Shown here: positions 1 through 5,192 of the stretch, piece after piece
How positions within the stretch are numbered: position 1 is the stretch's first letter
Layout of the letters: the number at the start of each line of letters is the position of its first letter
NCBI GenBank assembly: GCA_937868455.1
Contig: CALMMO010000304.1
Coordinates: 1-5,192 of the forward strand
DNA: 5,192 bases
Reading direction: 5' to 3'
From: an uncultured Marmoricola sp.
GTDB lineage: Bacteria; Actinomycetota; Actinomycetes; Propionibacteriales; Nocardioidaceae
Position numbers and translations under genes: made by a program
The notes under the pieces: model-generated
What the model saw: the letters and a program-made list of their open reading frames with translations, nothing else
Database searches by the model: none
Told to the model about the DNA's origin: nothing

Positions 1-350
1 CGTTGGTGCTGACCGGCTTTGGGTTTGGGATCGCGTTGGCCCCAGTCAACGCCGCTCTTCTGGCCAGCACCCCCAACGACGTGCACGGCGTTGCCAGTGC
101 CCTCGTGGTCGTGGCTCGGATGTGCGGGATGCTCATCGGGATATCGGCCCTCACCACGATCGGTATGCGCCGGTTCTATCAAGCGGTGGCCCACATGAGC
201 GTGATTGACGCCGGAGTTGCCCAGGTGCACGCCGTGTTCATTGGTGCCACCATCTGCGCCGTCATCGCGGCTGTGGCCGCCCTCGTTCTCTTTAGGGGCG
301 CCAACACCCGCGGACAAGACACTGCGCAGATACTTCACACGGCTGGCTAG
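1..350 (+). CDS. MFS transporter, DHA2 (EmrB/QacA-like) family, C-terminal fragment
   Basis: This is the last 115 or so residues of an integral membrane transporter whose 5' part lies outside the window; the reading frame is open through base 3 and ends at TAG 348-350. Three hydrophobic helices are visible, at about residues 3-22, 31-55 and 74-98 of the visible part, followed by a short polar tail. The first is glycine-rich (GFGFG) and is followed by a small-residue stretch ending VASALVVVAR and then a glycine-containing helix (MLIGISAL). That pattern is usual for the final helices of the 14-helix DHA2 proton-driven drug efflux proteins. Family placement is inferred from this fragment only, and the substrate cannot be told. 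The carbonic anhydrase gene starts 22 bases after the stop on the same strand, so the two may share a transcript. Confidence 0.75.
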   Translation, partial: LVLTGFGFGIALAPVNAALLASTPNDVHGVASALVVVARMCGMLIGISALTTIGMRRFYQAVAHMSVIDAGVAQVHAVFIGATICAVIAAVAALVLFRGANTRGQDTAQILHTAG

Positions 351-372
351 GTCACCAGGTAGCGTCTGCAAG

Positions 373-867
373 GTGAGTGCCTTCGATGACCTGCTTGCTG
401 CCAACCAGCACTACTCCATCACCTATCCCCTAGGCACCTTCGACGGCGTGGCGCGCGCAGGCATCGCAGTGGTGACCTGCATGGATTCACGCATCGACCC
501 ACTCGGGATGCTCGGGCTGCAACCAGGCGACGCGAAGATCTTCCGCAATCCGGGTGGTCGAGTCACTGACGCTGCCCTTGAGGCACTGGTCTTGGCGGTG
601 CATCTGCTCGGGGTCGAAAGGATTTTGGTGGTCCCCCACACTCGGTGCGCCGTGGTTAGCCACAGCGAGGAGGAACTTCGCCGACGGGTCGGCGAATCGG
701 CTGGTGTGGACGCTTCATGGCAGACATTCCACGTCATCCACGATCAGCAGTTGGCGTTGCGCGACGACGTACACCGGGTGCGTGCGCACCCCCTGATCCC
801 TGACTCGATCGTCGTGGGTGGGTTTGTGTACGACGTCGAAACCGGGCTGCTCACTCAGGCGGTTTGA
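373..867 (+). CDS. beta-class carbonic anhydrase (Rv1284/CanA-like)
   Basis: A 164-residue cytoplasmic zinc enzyme expected to interconvert CO2 and bicarbonate. Key residues are all present: zinc ligands Cys36, His89 and Cys92, and the Asp38/Arg40 dyad in CMDSR. RNPGG (58-62) matches the usual RNAGG loop, and the C-terminal GGFVYDVETGLL matches the G-F-x-Y/F-D-V-x-T-G-x-L ending of the family. Length and layout fit the short actinobacterial type represented by M. tuberculosis Rv1284 (about 163 residues). GTG at 373 is chosen because the family starts just before the DDLLAAN helix; the open frame further upstream runs inside the transporter gene in another frame and has no similarity to the family. 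The ribosome site is weak (AGG about 12 bases upstream), so coupling to the upstream gene is plausible. Oddity: the second zinc motif reads HTRCA, where HTxCG is commoner. The last 17 bases overlap an opposing small gene. Confidence 0.93.
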   Translation: MSAFDDLLAANQHYSITYPLGTFDGVARAGIAVVTCMDSRIDPLGMLGLQPGDAKIFRNPGGRVTDAALEALVLAVHLLGVERILVVPHTRCAVVSHSEEELRRRVGESAGVDASWQTFHVIHDQQLALRDDVHRVRAHPLIPDSIVVGGFVYDVETGLLTQAV

Positions 868-982
868 TCTTGCGCCGCTCGGCGCGGATGGCGTCTTGAA
901 CCGCCACCCGGATCACCACGTAGCCAAGCGCACAGGAAACCATCACACCGAGAAGGCCACCCTCGACGAGCCACTCAAACAT
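851..982 (-). CDS. small single-helix membrane protein, translationally coupled to the acyl-CoA synthetase
   Basis: A 43-residue hypothetical protein I do not recognise. It has a short N-terminus (MFEWLVE), one glycine-rich hydrophobic helix at about residues 8-24, and a basic charged tail (RAERRKIKPPE), so the positive-inside rule predicts the C-terminus in the cytoplasm. The ATG lies inside the end of the synthetase gene: the two overlap by eight bases, ATGTTTGA, holding the start of one and the TGA stop of the other. That is a classic arrangement for coupled translation. A weak purine run (GAAG) lies about 6 bases upstream of the ATG. The frame is open for 20 more codons upstream, but that would lie deep inside the synthetase gene. 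Membrane topology and coupling are inferences; the reading frame, overlap and composition are visible. It could be a chance open frame, but the helix-plus-basic-tail make-up and perfectly placed start argue for a real gene. Confidence 0.6.
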   Translation of the reverse strand: MFEWLVEGGLLGVMVSCALGYVVIRVAVQDAIRAERRKIKPPE

Positions 983-2564
983 GGCTGTCTTCGGAGTCCC
1001 CAGCCAGCGTGGTGGCCAATTCTTTGACGGCTTTGTAGTCAACCTTGCTCACTGGAGTGCGAGGCACCTCATCGACGATGAAGAACTGCTTGGGCACTTT
1101 GTAGCCCGCTAGGAGTTCGCGGCAGTGACGATCGAGTTCATCAGCATCGGCAGTGGCGCCCTCGCGCAGGTGCACCAAAGCGGTGACCTGTTGACCCCAT
1201 CGTTGATGTGCAGTGCCGGCAACAGCTGCATCAAACACCGCAGGGTGCTGCTTGAGCACTGACTCGACTTCTTCAGGGTGGACCTTCTCGCCACCGGTGT
1301 TAATGCAGACAGAGCCGCGACCCAGCATGCTGACGGTGCCATCAGGTTCTAGACGGGCAAAGTCACCTGGGATCACCCAGCGCTTGCCATCGACCACTTT
1401 GAACGTCGCGGCAGTTTTCTCGGGGTCACCGAGGTAACCCAGTGGGATCCAACCACTGCGAGCCAACATGCCCACTTCGCCGACCTCACATGAGGTGCCG
1501 TCAGGCCGCATCACCATCAAGTCGTCGGTCACGTCAAAGCGTGGCGCCTCACGCTCTTGGCCATCATCCATGCGCGCCGCTGCAGCGCCAGACTCGGAGG
1601 CGCCGTAGTTGTCGCGAATGAACACATTGGGCAGGACTCGTTTGATTTGGTCGCGTGTACCGGTGCTCATCGCCGCTGCGGCGTTGGACAGGGCAAAGAG
1701 TTGTGAGAGGTCCCACCGCTCCGGGTTGGCCTCTAACGCGTCGAGCACCGGCCGAGCCATGGCATCACCCAGCAGGGCCAATGAGTTGGTGCCAGAAGAC
1801 ACGGTCAGATCCAGCACCTTCTCGGGGTCAAACTTGGTGCCGCAATAGAGGGTGAACACCGAGCCACCCACGTGCGCGTTGCCCATGGACCATTGGCTGC
1901 CCCCATGCATCAAGGGACCACAGACCATCAATTTGAGAGGGTTCTCATTGGCGGCGGCTTCCTCACCGAGCTTTTCAATCGACTCGATAGGTGCGCGGTA
2001 GCGCAGCTCATTGAGTGCGCCCATCAACAGGTCCTCCTGTCGCCAGATCACGCCCTTGGGCATTCCGGTGGTGCCACCCGTGTAGACGATGTAGTGATCG
2101 TCTCCTGAGCGTCCGTTGTCCAACCGGTCACTCGAAGCAGCAGCCAGCGCCGCCTCGTAGTCCTCGCCGATGACCAGGGTGTGCTTGAGAGTGCCCAACT
2201 CGTCGTTGACGCGGCGTACGGCCTCGACGTACTCCGGGCCGACGATGGCGGCCACGGCCTGGCAGTTGTCGTAGATGTACTTCAGTTCGTTATGCACGTA
2301 ACGAAAGTTGACGTTGATTGCGACGGCCCGTGCCTTCATGGCGGCATAGAGCGACTCAGCCCACTCCACACAGTTGCCCGCGTGAACCGCGATGTGGTCA
2401 CCGGGCTTCACTCCTTGGGCCACAAGGTGATTGGCCAACCGAGTCGAACGTTCGTCGAGTTGGGAGTACGTCGATTGACCGTGCTCGGTCACAAAGGCCA
2501 GTCGGTCTGGGACCGAGTCCGCCATAACTTCAAGAACGTCTGCAAGATTTAGTGGGCGCGCCAT
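975..2564 (-). CDS. AMP-forming acyl-CoA synthetase, FadD19-like
   Basis: A 529-residue adenylate-forming enzyme that activates a carboxylic acid with ATP and joins it to CoA. Visible motifs: the P-loop YTGGTTGMPKG (161-171) followed by VIWRQEDL; the A5 motif YGASESG (320-326), a variant of YGxTE; the ribose-binding Asp401 in PGDFARLEPDG; the hinge region LGRGSVCINTGGEKVHPEEVE; and the A10 motif PVSKVDYK with the catalytic Lys507. Length, N-terminus (LNLADVLEVMAD...VPDRLAF) and the TGGTTG-PKGV-WR-ED block resemble mycobacterial FadD19, the ligase for C26 cholesterol side-chain acids, from memory rather than alignment. The exact substrate is not provable; related FadD17-type or other medium-chain ligases remain possible. 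ATG 2564 is chosen because the family starts there and upstream codons run into parE. No Shine-Dalgarno sequence precedes it. The A10 motif has Ser506 where Gly is usual. A KstR-type operator lies just upstream. Confidence 0.92.
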   Translation of the reverse strand: MARPLNLADVLEVMADSVPDRLAFVTEHGQSTYSQLDERSTRLANHLVAQGVKPGDHIAVHAGNCVEWAESLYAAMKARAVAINVNFRYVHNELKYIYDNCQAVAAIVGPEYVEAVRRVNDELGTLKHTLVIGEDYEAALAAASSDRLDNGRSGDDHYIVYTGGTTGMPKGVIWRQEDLLMGALNELRYRAPIESIEKLGEEAAANENPLKLMVCGPLMHGGSQWSMGNAHVGGSVFTLYCGTKFDPEKVLDLTVSSGTNSLALLGDAMARPVLDALEANPERWDLSQLFALSNAAAAMSTGTRDQIKRVLPNVFIRDNYGASESGAAAARMDDGQEREAPRFDVTDDLMVMRPDGTSCEVGEVGMLARSGWIPLGYLGDPEKTAATFKVVDGKRWVIPGDFARLEPDGTVSMLGRGSVCINTGGEKVHPEEVESVLKQHPAVFDAAVAGTAHQRWGQQVTALVHLREGATADADELDRHCRELLAGYKVPKQFFIVDEVPRTPVSKVDYKAVKELATTLAGDSEDSHV

Positions 2565-2572
2565 AGTCGAGC

Positions 2573-2578
2573 AGCATA
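2573..2578 (-). promoter_or_regulatory. possible -10 element (TATGCT) giving a near-leaderless mRNA
   Basis: On the minus strand TATGCT ends eight bases before the ATG of the acyl-CoA synthetase. Transcription would then start within a few bases of the start codon, which agrees with the lack of any purine-rich ribosome site there. A -35 hexamer at the usual spacing would be TAGAAC, part of the proposed operator, and is a poor match. This is a guess from position and sequence; the gene might instead be read from the parE transcript. Confidence 0.3.
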
Positions 2579-2587
2579 GGTCAAAAT

Positions 2588-2601
2588 TGGAACACGTTCT
2601 A
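2588..2601 (-). promoter_or_regulatory. KstR-like operator, TAGAACGTGTTCCA
   Basis: On the minus strand these 14 bases match every fixed position of TnnAACnnGTTnnA, the motif described for the TetR-family repressor KstR, which controls cholesterol catabolism genes in mycobacteria and rhodococci. The site lies 23 bases upstream of the synthetase ATG. The first three bases are the TAG stop codon of parE, so the site straddles the gene boundary. It would cover the -35 region of the proposed promoter, a natural place for repression. Eight fixed bases occur by chance about once in 65,000 positions, so a random hit in this 34-base gap is unlikely. No kstR gene is in the window, so the regulator itself is inferred. 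Confidence 0.55.
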
Positions 2602-4605
2602 GGCGTCAATCGAGTCGAGGTCAACCTCATAGGCGCCGGCCACAATGAATTCCTTGCGCGGTGCCACATCGCTGCCCATCAGAAGCTCAAAGACGCCCGA
2701 GGCCTCCGCCGCATCGTCAACGGTGAGACGGCGCAAGGTGCGGTGTCGGGGGTCCATCGTCGTCTCGGCGAGTTGATCTGCATCCATCTCACCAAGACCT
2801 TTGTAGCGCTGCACCGGGTCCTTCCAGCGAAGTCCCTTTTTGGTCAGCTCCGCCAATTTGCGCTGCAATTCGGGGTCTGAGTAGGTGTAGACGTACTTGT
2901 CCATCCCCTTCTTGGGGTTGGTGAGCTCGATGCGGTGCAACGGCGGCACTGCGGTGTAGACCCGCCCAGCCTTCACCAGGTCCGGCATGTACCTGAAGAA
3001 CAAGGTGGCCAACAGGCAGCGGATATGCGCACCATCGGAGTCGGCATCGGCCATGAAGATGATGCGACCGTAGCGAGCCGCGTCAAGGTCGAATGTGCGT
3101 CCCGACCCAGCACCAACCACCTGAATGATGGTGGAGCACTCGACATTCTTGAGCACGTCAGCGATGCCGGCCTTTTGCACGTTGAGGATCTTGCCCCTGA
3201 TCGGCAGTAGTGCCTGAAACTCTGAATCGCGAGCCAATTTGGCAGTGCCCAACGCTGAGTCGCCCTCAACGATGAAGAGTTCAGAGCGATCAACATCGTT
3301 GCTACGGCAATCGGCCAACTTTGATGGCAACGCTGAAGACTCCAGGGCGTTCTTGCGCCGCTGAGTCTCCCGATGCTGGCGTGCCGCGATCCGGGTGCGT
3401 GCGGCACTGGAAACCTTCTCCATCACGAGCTTGGCTTGTGCCTTCTCTGCCCGCTTGGTTGAGGTGAGGAACGCTTTGAGTTGCTCGGCCACCACCTTGC
3501 GCACCACACCGCGCGCTGCCGGAGTGCCCAGCACTTCTTTGGTCTGGCCTTCAAACTGCGGCTCGGCCAGGCGGACCGTCACGACGGCGGTCAGGCCCTC
3601 CAAGATGTCGTCTTTGATGACATCAGGGTCGTTGACCTTCAAGACCTTTGCGGCCTTCATCGCGTCGTTAAAGGTGCGAGTGAGTGCGGCCTCGAAGCCC
3701 GACACGTGAGTGCCACCTTTAGGCGTGGCGATCACATTGACAAACGAACGCACCTCGGTGTCGTAGCCCGTGCCCCACCGCAGGGCCACGTCGACGCCGA
3801 GTTCACGTTCGACGTCTTGTGGAGTCATGTGGCCAGCGTCATCGAGCATGGGCACTGTCTCGGTGAAGGTGTCGCTGCCTTGCAGCCTGAGTACGTCGGT
3901 CACAGCTGGATCGGCAGCTAGGAAGTCACAGAACTCCGCAATCCCGCCGTCGTGTCGAAACGTCTGAGTCACTGGCTCCGCGCCGCGCAAATCGGTAAGT
4001 GCGAGCTCTAAACCGGGGACGATGAACGATGTCTGGCGAGCCCGCGCAACAAGTTCGTCGTACACAAATTTGGCGTCTTTGGTGAAGATCTGTCGATCTG
4101 GCCAAAAGCGCACCCGAGTGCCGGTGCGCGTCTTAGCCACACGGGCGCCCTTGCGCGTCAGTCCTGACTTGCTGGTGAAGGCAGCACGAGGACCATCGGT
4201 GTCAAAGACGCCCGGGTTGCCTCGCTGAAAGCTCATGCCCTGCACCGAAGGGGTGCGCTCCACATCGACGTCAAGGCGGGAGGACAGCGCATTCACCACC
4301 GATGCGCCCACGCCATGCAGACCGCCGGTGGCCGCATAGGAACCCCCACCGAATTTGCCGCCAGCGTGCAACTTTGTGTAGACGACCTCGACACCTGGAA
4401 GCCCCGTCTTGGGCTCTTTATCGACAGGAATCCCTCGACCGTTGTCATGCACTTCTGCGGAATCATCTGCATGCAAGGTGACTTCGATGCGCGAGGCCGC
4501 ACCACTGAGTGCCTCATCGACGCCGTTGTCGATGATCTCCCACAAGCAGTGCATGAGCCCTCGGGTATCGGTTGACCCGATATACATTCCGGGACGCTTG
4601 CGCAC
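2599..4605 (-). CDS. parE: DNA topoisomerase IV subunit B / type IIA topoisomerase ATPase subunit
   Basis: The ATPase subunit of a type II topoisomerase, pairing with ParC to decatenate and relax DNA. From the GTG at 4605 (residue 1) it has 668 residues: GHKL ATPase with Glu23, Asn27 and Asp30 in EIIDNGVDEAL, DNGRG at 54-58 and the ATP-lid GGLHGVG at 94-100; a transducer with the QTKEVLG loop; TOPRIM with EGDSALG (Glu447) and the metal site DADSDG (Asp520, Asp522); and the C-terminal RYKGLGEMDADQL (from residue 600) and MDPRHRTLRR. It is very close to Streptomyces ParE throughout, down to the final SIDA. Clear similarity continues for over 15 residues upstream of the GTG (TYNAQHLLVLEGLEA), so the true start is probably further upstream, where a TAG interrupts the frame (see next entry). 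GTG 4605 is the only standard start downstream of that TAG; GAAGG lies ten bases before it. It could be named GyrB2, but neighbours and sequence favour ParE. The stop TAG lies in the operator of the next gene. Confidence 0.95.
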   Translation of the reverse strand: MRKRPGMYIGSTDTRGLMHCLWEIIDNGVDEALSGAASRIEVTLHADDSAEVHDNGRGIPVDKEPKTGLPGVEVVYTKLHAGGKFGGGSYAATGGLHGVGASVVNALSSRLDVDVERTPSVQGMSFQRGNPGVFDTDGPRAAFTSKSGLTRKGARVAKTRTGTRVRFWPDRQIFTKDAKFVYDELVARARQTSFIVPGLELALTDLRGAEPVTQTFRHDGGIAEFCDFLAADPAVTDVLRLQGSDTFTETVPMLDDAGHMTPQDVERELGVDVALRWGTGYDTEVRSFVNVIATPKGGTHVSGFEAALTRTFNDAMKAAKVLKVNDPDVIKDDILEGLTAVVTVRLAEPQFEGQTKEVLGTPAARGVVRKVVAEQLKAFLTSTKRAEKAQAKLVMEKVSSAARTRIAARQHRETQRRKNALESSALPSKLADCRSNDVDRSELFIVEGDSALGTAKLARDSEFQALLPIRGKILNVQKAGIADVLKNVECSTIIQVVGAGSGRTFDLDAARYGRIIFMADADSDGAHIRCLLATLFFRYMPDLVKAGRVYTAVPPLHRIELTNPKKGMDKYVYTYSDPELQRKLAELTKKGLRWKDPVQRYKGLGEMDADQLAETTMDPRHRTLRRLTVDDAAEASGVFELLMGSDVAPRKEFIVAGAYEVDLDSIDA

Positions 4606-4701
4606 CGCCTCGAGGCCTTCGAGAACGAGTAGATGCTGGGCGTTGTAGGTGTTGTCGATCGTGGTGTCCTTGGACTAGTGCAGGTGGTCGATTGCGCTCA
4701 T
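4606..4701 (-). other. parE: Upstream in-frame extension of parE, interrupted by an in-frame TAG (4677-4675)
   Basis: Read in the parE frame, an ATG at 4701 gives MSAIDHLH, then TAG, then SKDTTIDNTYNAQHLLVLEGLEA leading into VRKRPGMYIG. The part from TYNAQ onward is the conserved N-terminal arm of GyrB/ParE proteins and must be translated in a normal enzyme. Between the TAG and GTG 4605 there is no ATG, GTG or TTG; the only near-cognate candidates are ACG (4662) and ATC (4659). The TAG sits exactly where an initiator would be expected for a typical short ParE N-terminus (M-SKDTTIDN...), and one base change from TTG would give it. No ribosome site precedes either the ATG or the TAG. Options are a sequence error, a nonsense mutation, an eight-residue leader peptide, or an unusual start. 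Confidence 0.7.
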
Positions 4702-4860
4702 GCAATCTAACGAGTGCCACCCTCAGAACTTGTGCCAACACCCCGACACGCGGCCAACATGCCACCCAATCGGCTGGCAGAGGGCCACACTCCCTCCTAC
4801 GAGTACGACGTCATCAGGTGGAAACCACGAGCGCGGGGCCGAGCAGCATGGTTGGATAGG

Positions 4861-4880
4861 CCCCACGGTTCAACCTGGGG
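4861..4880. repeat. Short dyad, CCCCA-N10-TGGGG, upstream of the DUF7455 gene
   Basis: The sequence CCCCACGGTTCAACCTGGGG has perfect five-base outer arms and a second, slightly offset palindrome inside it (GGTT-C-AACC). It ends 58 bases before the DUF7455 start codon. It could be a repressor or activator site, or form a hairpin in the 5' leader. Its left arm also overlaps an alternative stem with GGGGCC at 4835-4840, so the two pairings are mutually exclusive. No known operator matches that I can name; this may be chance in GC-rich DNA. Confidence 0.25.
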
Positions 4881-4920
4881 AATCTTCTCTGCACCTCATG
4901 CGTTGGACCCGCTGGCACGA

Positions 4921-4927
4921 AAGGAAG
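4921..4927 (+). promoter_or_regulatory. Ribosome binding site (AAGGAAG) of the DUF7455 gene
   Basis: A purine-rich AAGGAAG lies 11 bases upstream of the ATG at 4939 and is the only good Shine-Dalgarno-like sequence in the region. It supports 4939 as the start over any start further upstream in the open frame. Confidence 0.65.
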
Positions 4928-4938
4928 TGACTCAACCA

Positions 4939-5163
4939 ATGACCACTGCAACAGCGCCTAGCGCACCGCTCTCAGCCTTAGACCGCTGCGACCGCTGCGG
5001 GGCCCAGGCTTACTTGCGAGTGCTGCTCGCCTCAGGTGGCGAACTCCTCTTCTGTGCACACCACGCTCGCGAGCATGCTCCCAAGCTGCGTGAAGTTGCT
5101 GCTGAGATGCACGACGAGACCGGCAAATTGGCGAGCCCAACTGTGAGCGGATCCGACGACTGA
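4939..5163 (+). CDS. DUF7455 family zinc-ribbon-like small protein
   Basis: A 74-residue cytoplasmic protein of unknown function, widespread in actinobacteria. A short Ala/Thr/Ser/Pro-rich lead is followed by the conserved core ALDRCDRCGAQAYLRV and LASGGELLFCAHHARE. Cys17, Cys20, Cys39 and His42 (CxxC...CxxH) look like a zinc site. The rest is a charged helix (APKLREVAAEMHDETGKL) and a polar tail. From memory, the same protein lies between parE and the principal sigma factor gene in Streptomyces, and here too it is next to parE, divergently transcribed, which supports both identifications. The start is set by family length and the AAGGAAG site; the frame is open back to 4714, but that extension shows no family similarity. 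Function is unproven; a role near transcription is only suggested by its neighbours. Confidence 0.92.
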   Translation: MTTATAPSAPLSALDRCDRCGAQAYLRVLLASGGELLFCAHHAREHAPKLREVAAEMHDETGKLASPTVSGSDD

Positions 5164-5192
5164 ATCTCCACACTCGATCGAACATGGTCCCC

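Larger units (their letters stand above)
4702..4938. other. Divergent intergenic region between parE and the DUF7455 gene
   Basis: This 237-base stretch carries no supported gene and should hold the promoters of both neighbours. On the minus strand TAGATT (4709-4704) has the TAnnnT form of a -10 element, but it is only two bases from the ATG at 4701, so transcription from it would start inside or after that codon. No convincing -35/-10 pair is seen on the plus strand. Other structure: a direct repeat GCCAACA at 4734-4740 and 4753-4759; an inverted repeat GGGGCC (4835-4840) / GGCCCC (4859-4864) with an 18-base loop; and a dyad at 4861-4880. Confidence 0.5.

Noticed and set aside
205..372. 56-codon N-terminal extension of the carbonic anhydrase
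   Set aside because: It overlaps the transporter gene in another frame, has a composition unlike a real protein (Pro/Ser/Arg-rich), and the family begins at about the GTG at 373.
2181..2552. Plus-strand open frame of 123 codons opposite the acyl-CoA synthetase
   Set aside because: It mirrors a well-conserved coding region on the other strand and has no domain of its own.
2565..2669. 35-residue N-terminal extension of the acyl-CoA synthetase
   Set aside because: It lies over the proposed operator and the 3' end of parE in a different frame and has no resemblance to the family N-terminus, which starts at MARPLNLADV.
3481..3921. Plus-strand open frame of 146 codons opposite parE
   Set aside because: It is a shadow of the conserved parE coding strand, His/Val/Asp-rich, with no recognisable domain.
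4514..4765. Minus-strand open frame across the parE start, considered as a frameshifted parE N-terminus
   Set aside because: Its Arg/Pro-rich translation is not like any ParE N-terminus, whereas the parE frame itself carries the conserved arm up to the TAG, so an indel is not needed to explain it.
4714..4938. 75-codon N-terminal extension of the DUF7455 protein
   Set aside because: The family is about 70-75 residues long, and the AAGGAAG site points to ATG 4939; the extension is low-information sequence.
5164..5192. Palindrome TCGATCGA and the final bases after the DUF7455 gene as a terminator or operator
   Set aside because: An eight-base palindrome with no stem extension or T-run is expected by chance, and the window ends before any following gene can be seen.
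1..5192. Mobile element, CRISPR, tRNA/rRNA or defence cassette
   Set aside because: I found no terminal repeats, repeat-spacer pattern, RNA gene signature or relevant protein motif on either strand.

Overview
The window looks like chromosome from a high-GC actinobacterium. It has dense coding, little intergenic space, GTG/TTG starts, and several proteins of clearly actinobacterial type: a Streptomyces-style ParE, a DUF7455 zinc-ribbon protein, a mycobacterial-type beta-carbonic anhydrase and a FadD19-like acyl-CoA ligase. The species cannot be named from the sequence. I see no mobile element, CRISPR array, RNA gene or defence system.

Layout from left to right. Positions 1-350 (+) hold the C-terminal end of an MFS drug-efflux-type transporter cut by the window edge. 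A small beta-carbonic anhydrase (373-867, +) follows 22 bases later and is probably in the same transcript. Its last 17 bases overlap, tail to tail, a 43-residue single-helix membrane protein (851-982, -). That small gene in turn overlaps the 3' end of an acyl-CoA synthetase (975-2564, -) by 8 bases. Immediately upstream of the synthetase lies parE (topoisomerase IV subunit B, 2599 to about 4605-4701, -). A divergent intergenic region (4702-4938) separates parE from a 74-residue DUF7455 protein (4939-5163, +). The last 29 bases hold no gene.

Two points deserve attention. First, the conserved N-terminal arm of ParE continues upstream of the only usable GTG start (4605), but the frame has no ATG/GTG/TTG until an ATG at 4701, and an in-frame TAG (4677-4675) interrupts that stretch. 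Either the start is non-canonical, the base is an error, or this is a real nonsense change or a leader peptide. Second, the 34-base gap between parE and the acyl-CoA synthetase carries a perfect match to TnnAACnnGTTnnA, the operator of the cholesterol-catabolism repressor KstR. The match reuses the parE stop codon as its first three bases. This fits the FadD19-like (sterol side-chain) character of the synthetase and suggests steroid-responsive control of it and of the small membrane protein coupled behind it.

The genes do not form a single pathway. parE and the DUF7455 gene are a housekeeping pair (in Streptomyces the same neighbours sit beside the principal sigma factor gene). The synthetase plus small membrane protein look like a lipid or steroid unit placed downstream of parE, and the transporter plus carbonic anhydrase form an unrelated convergent unit.
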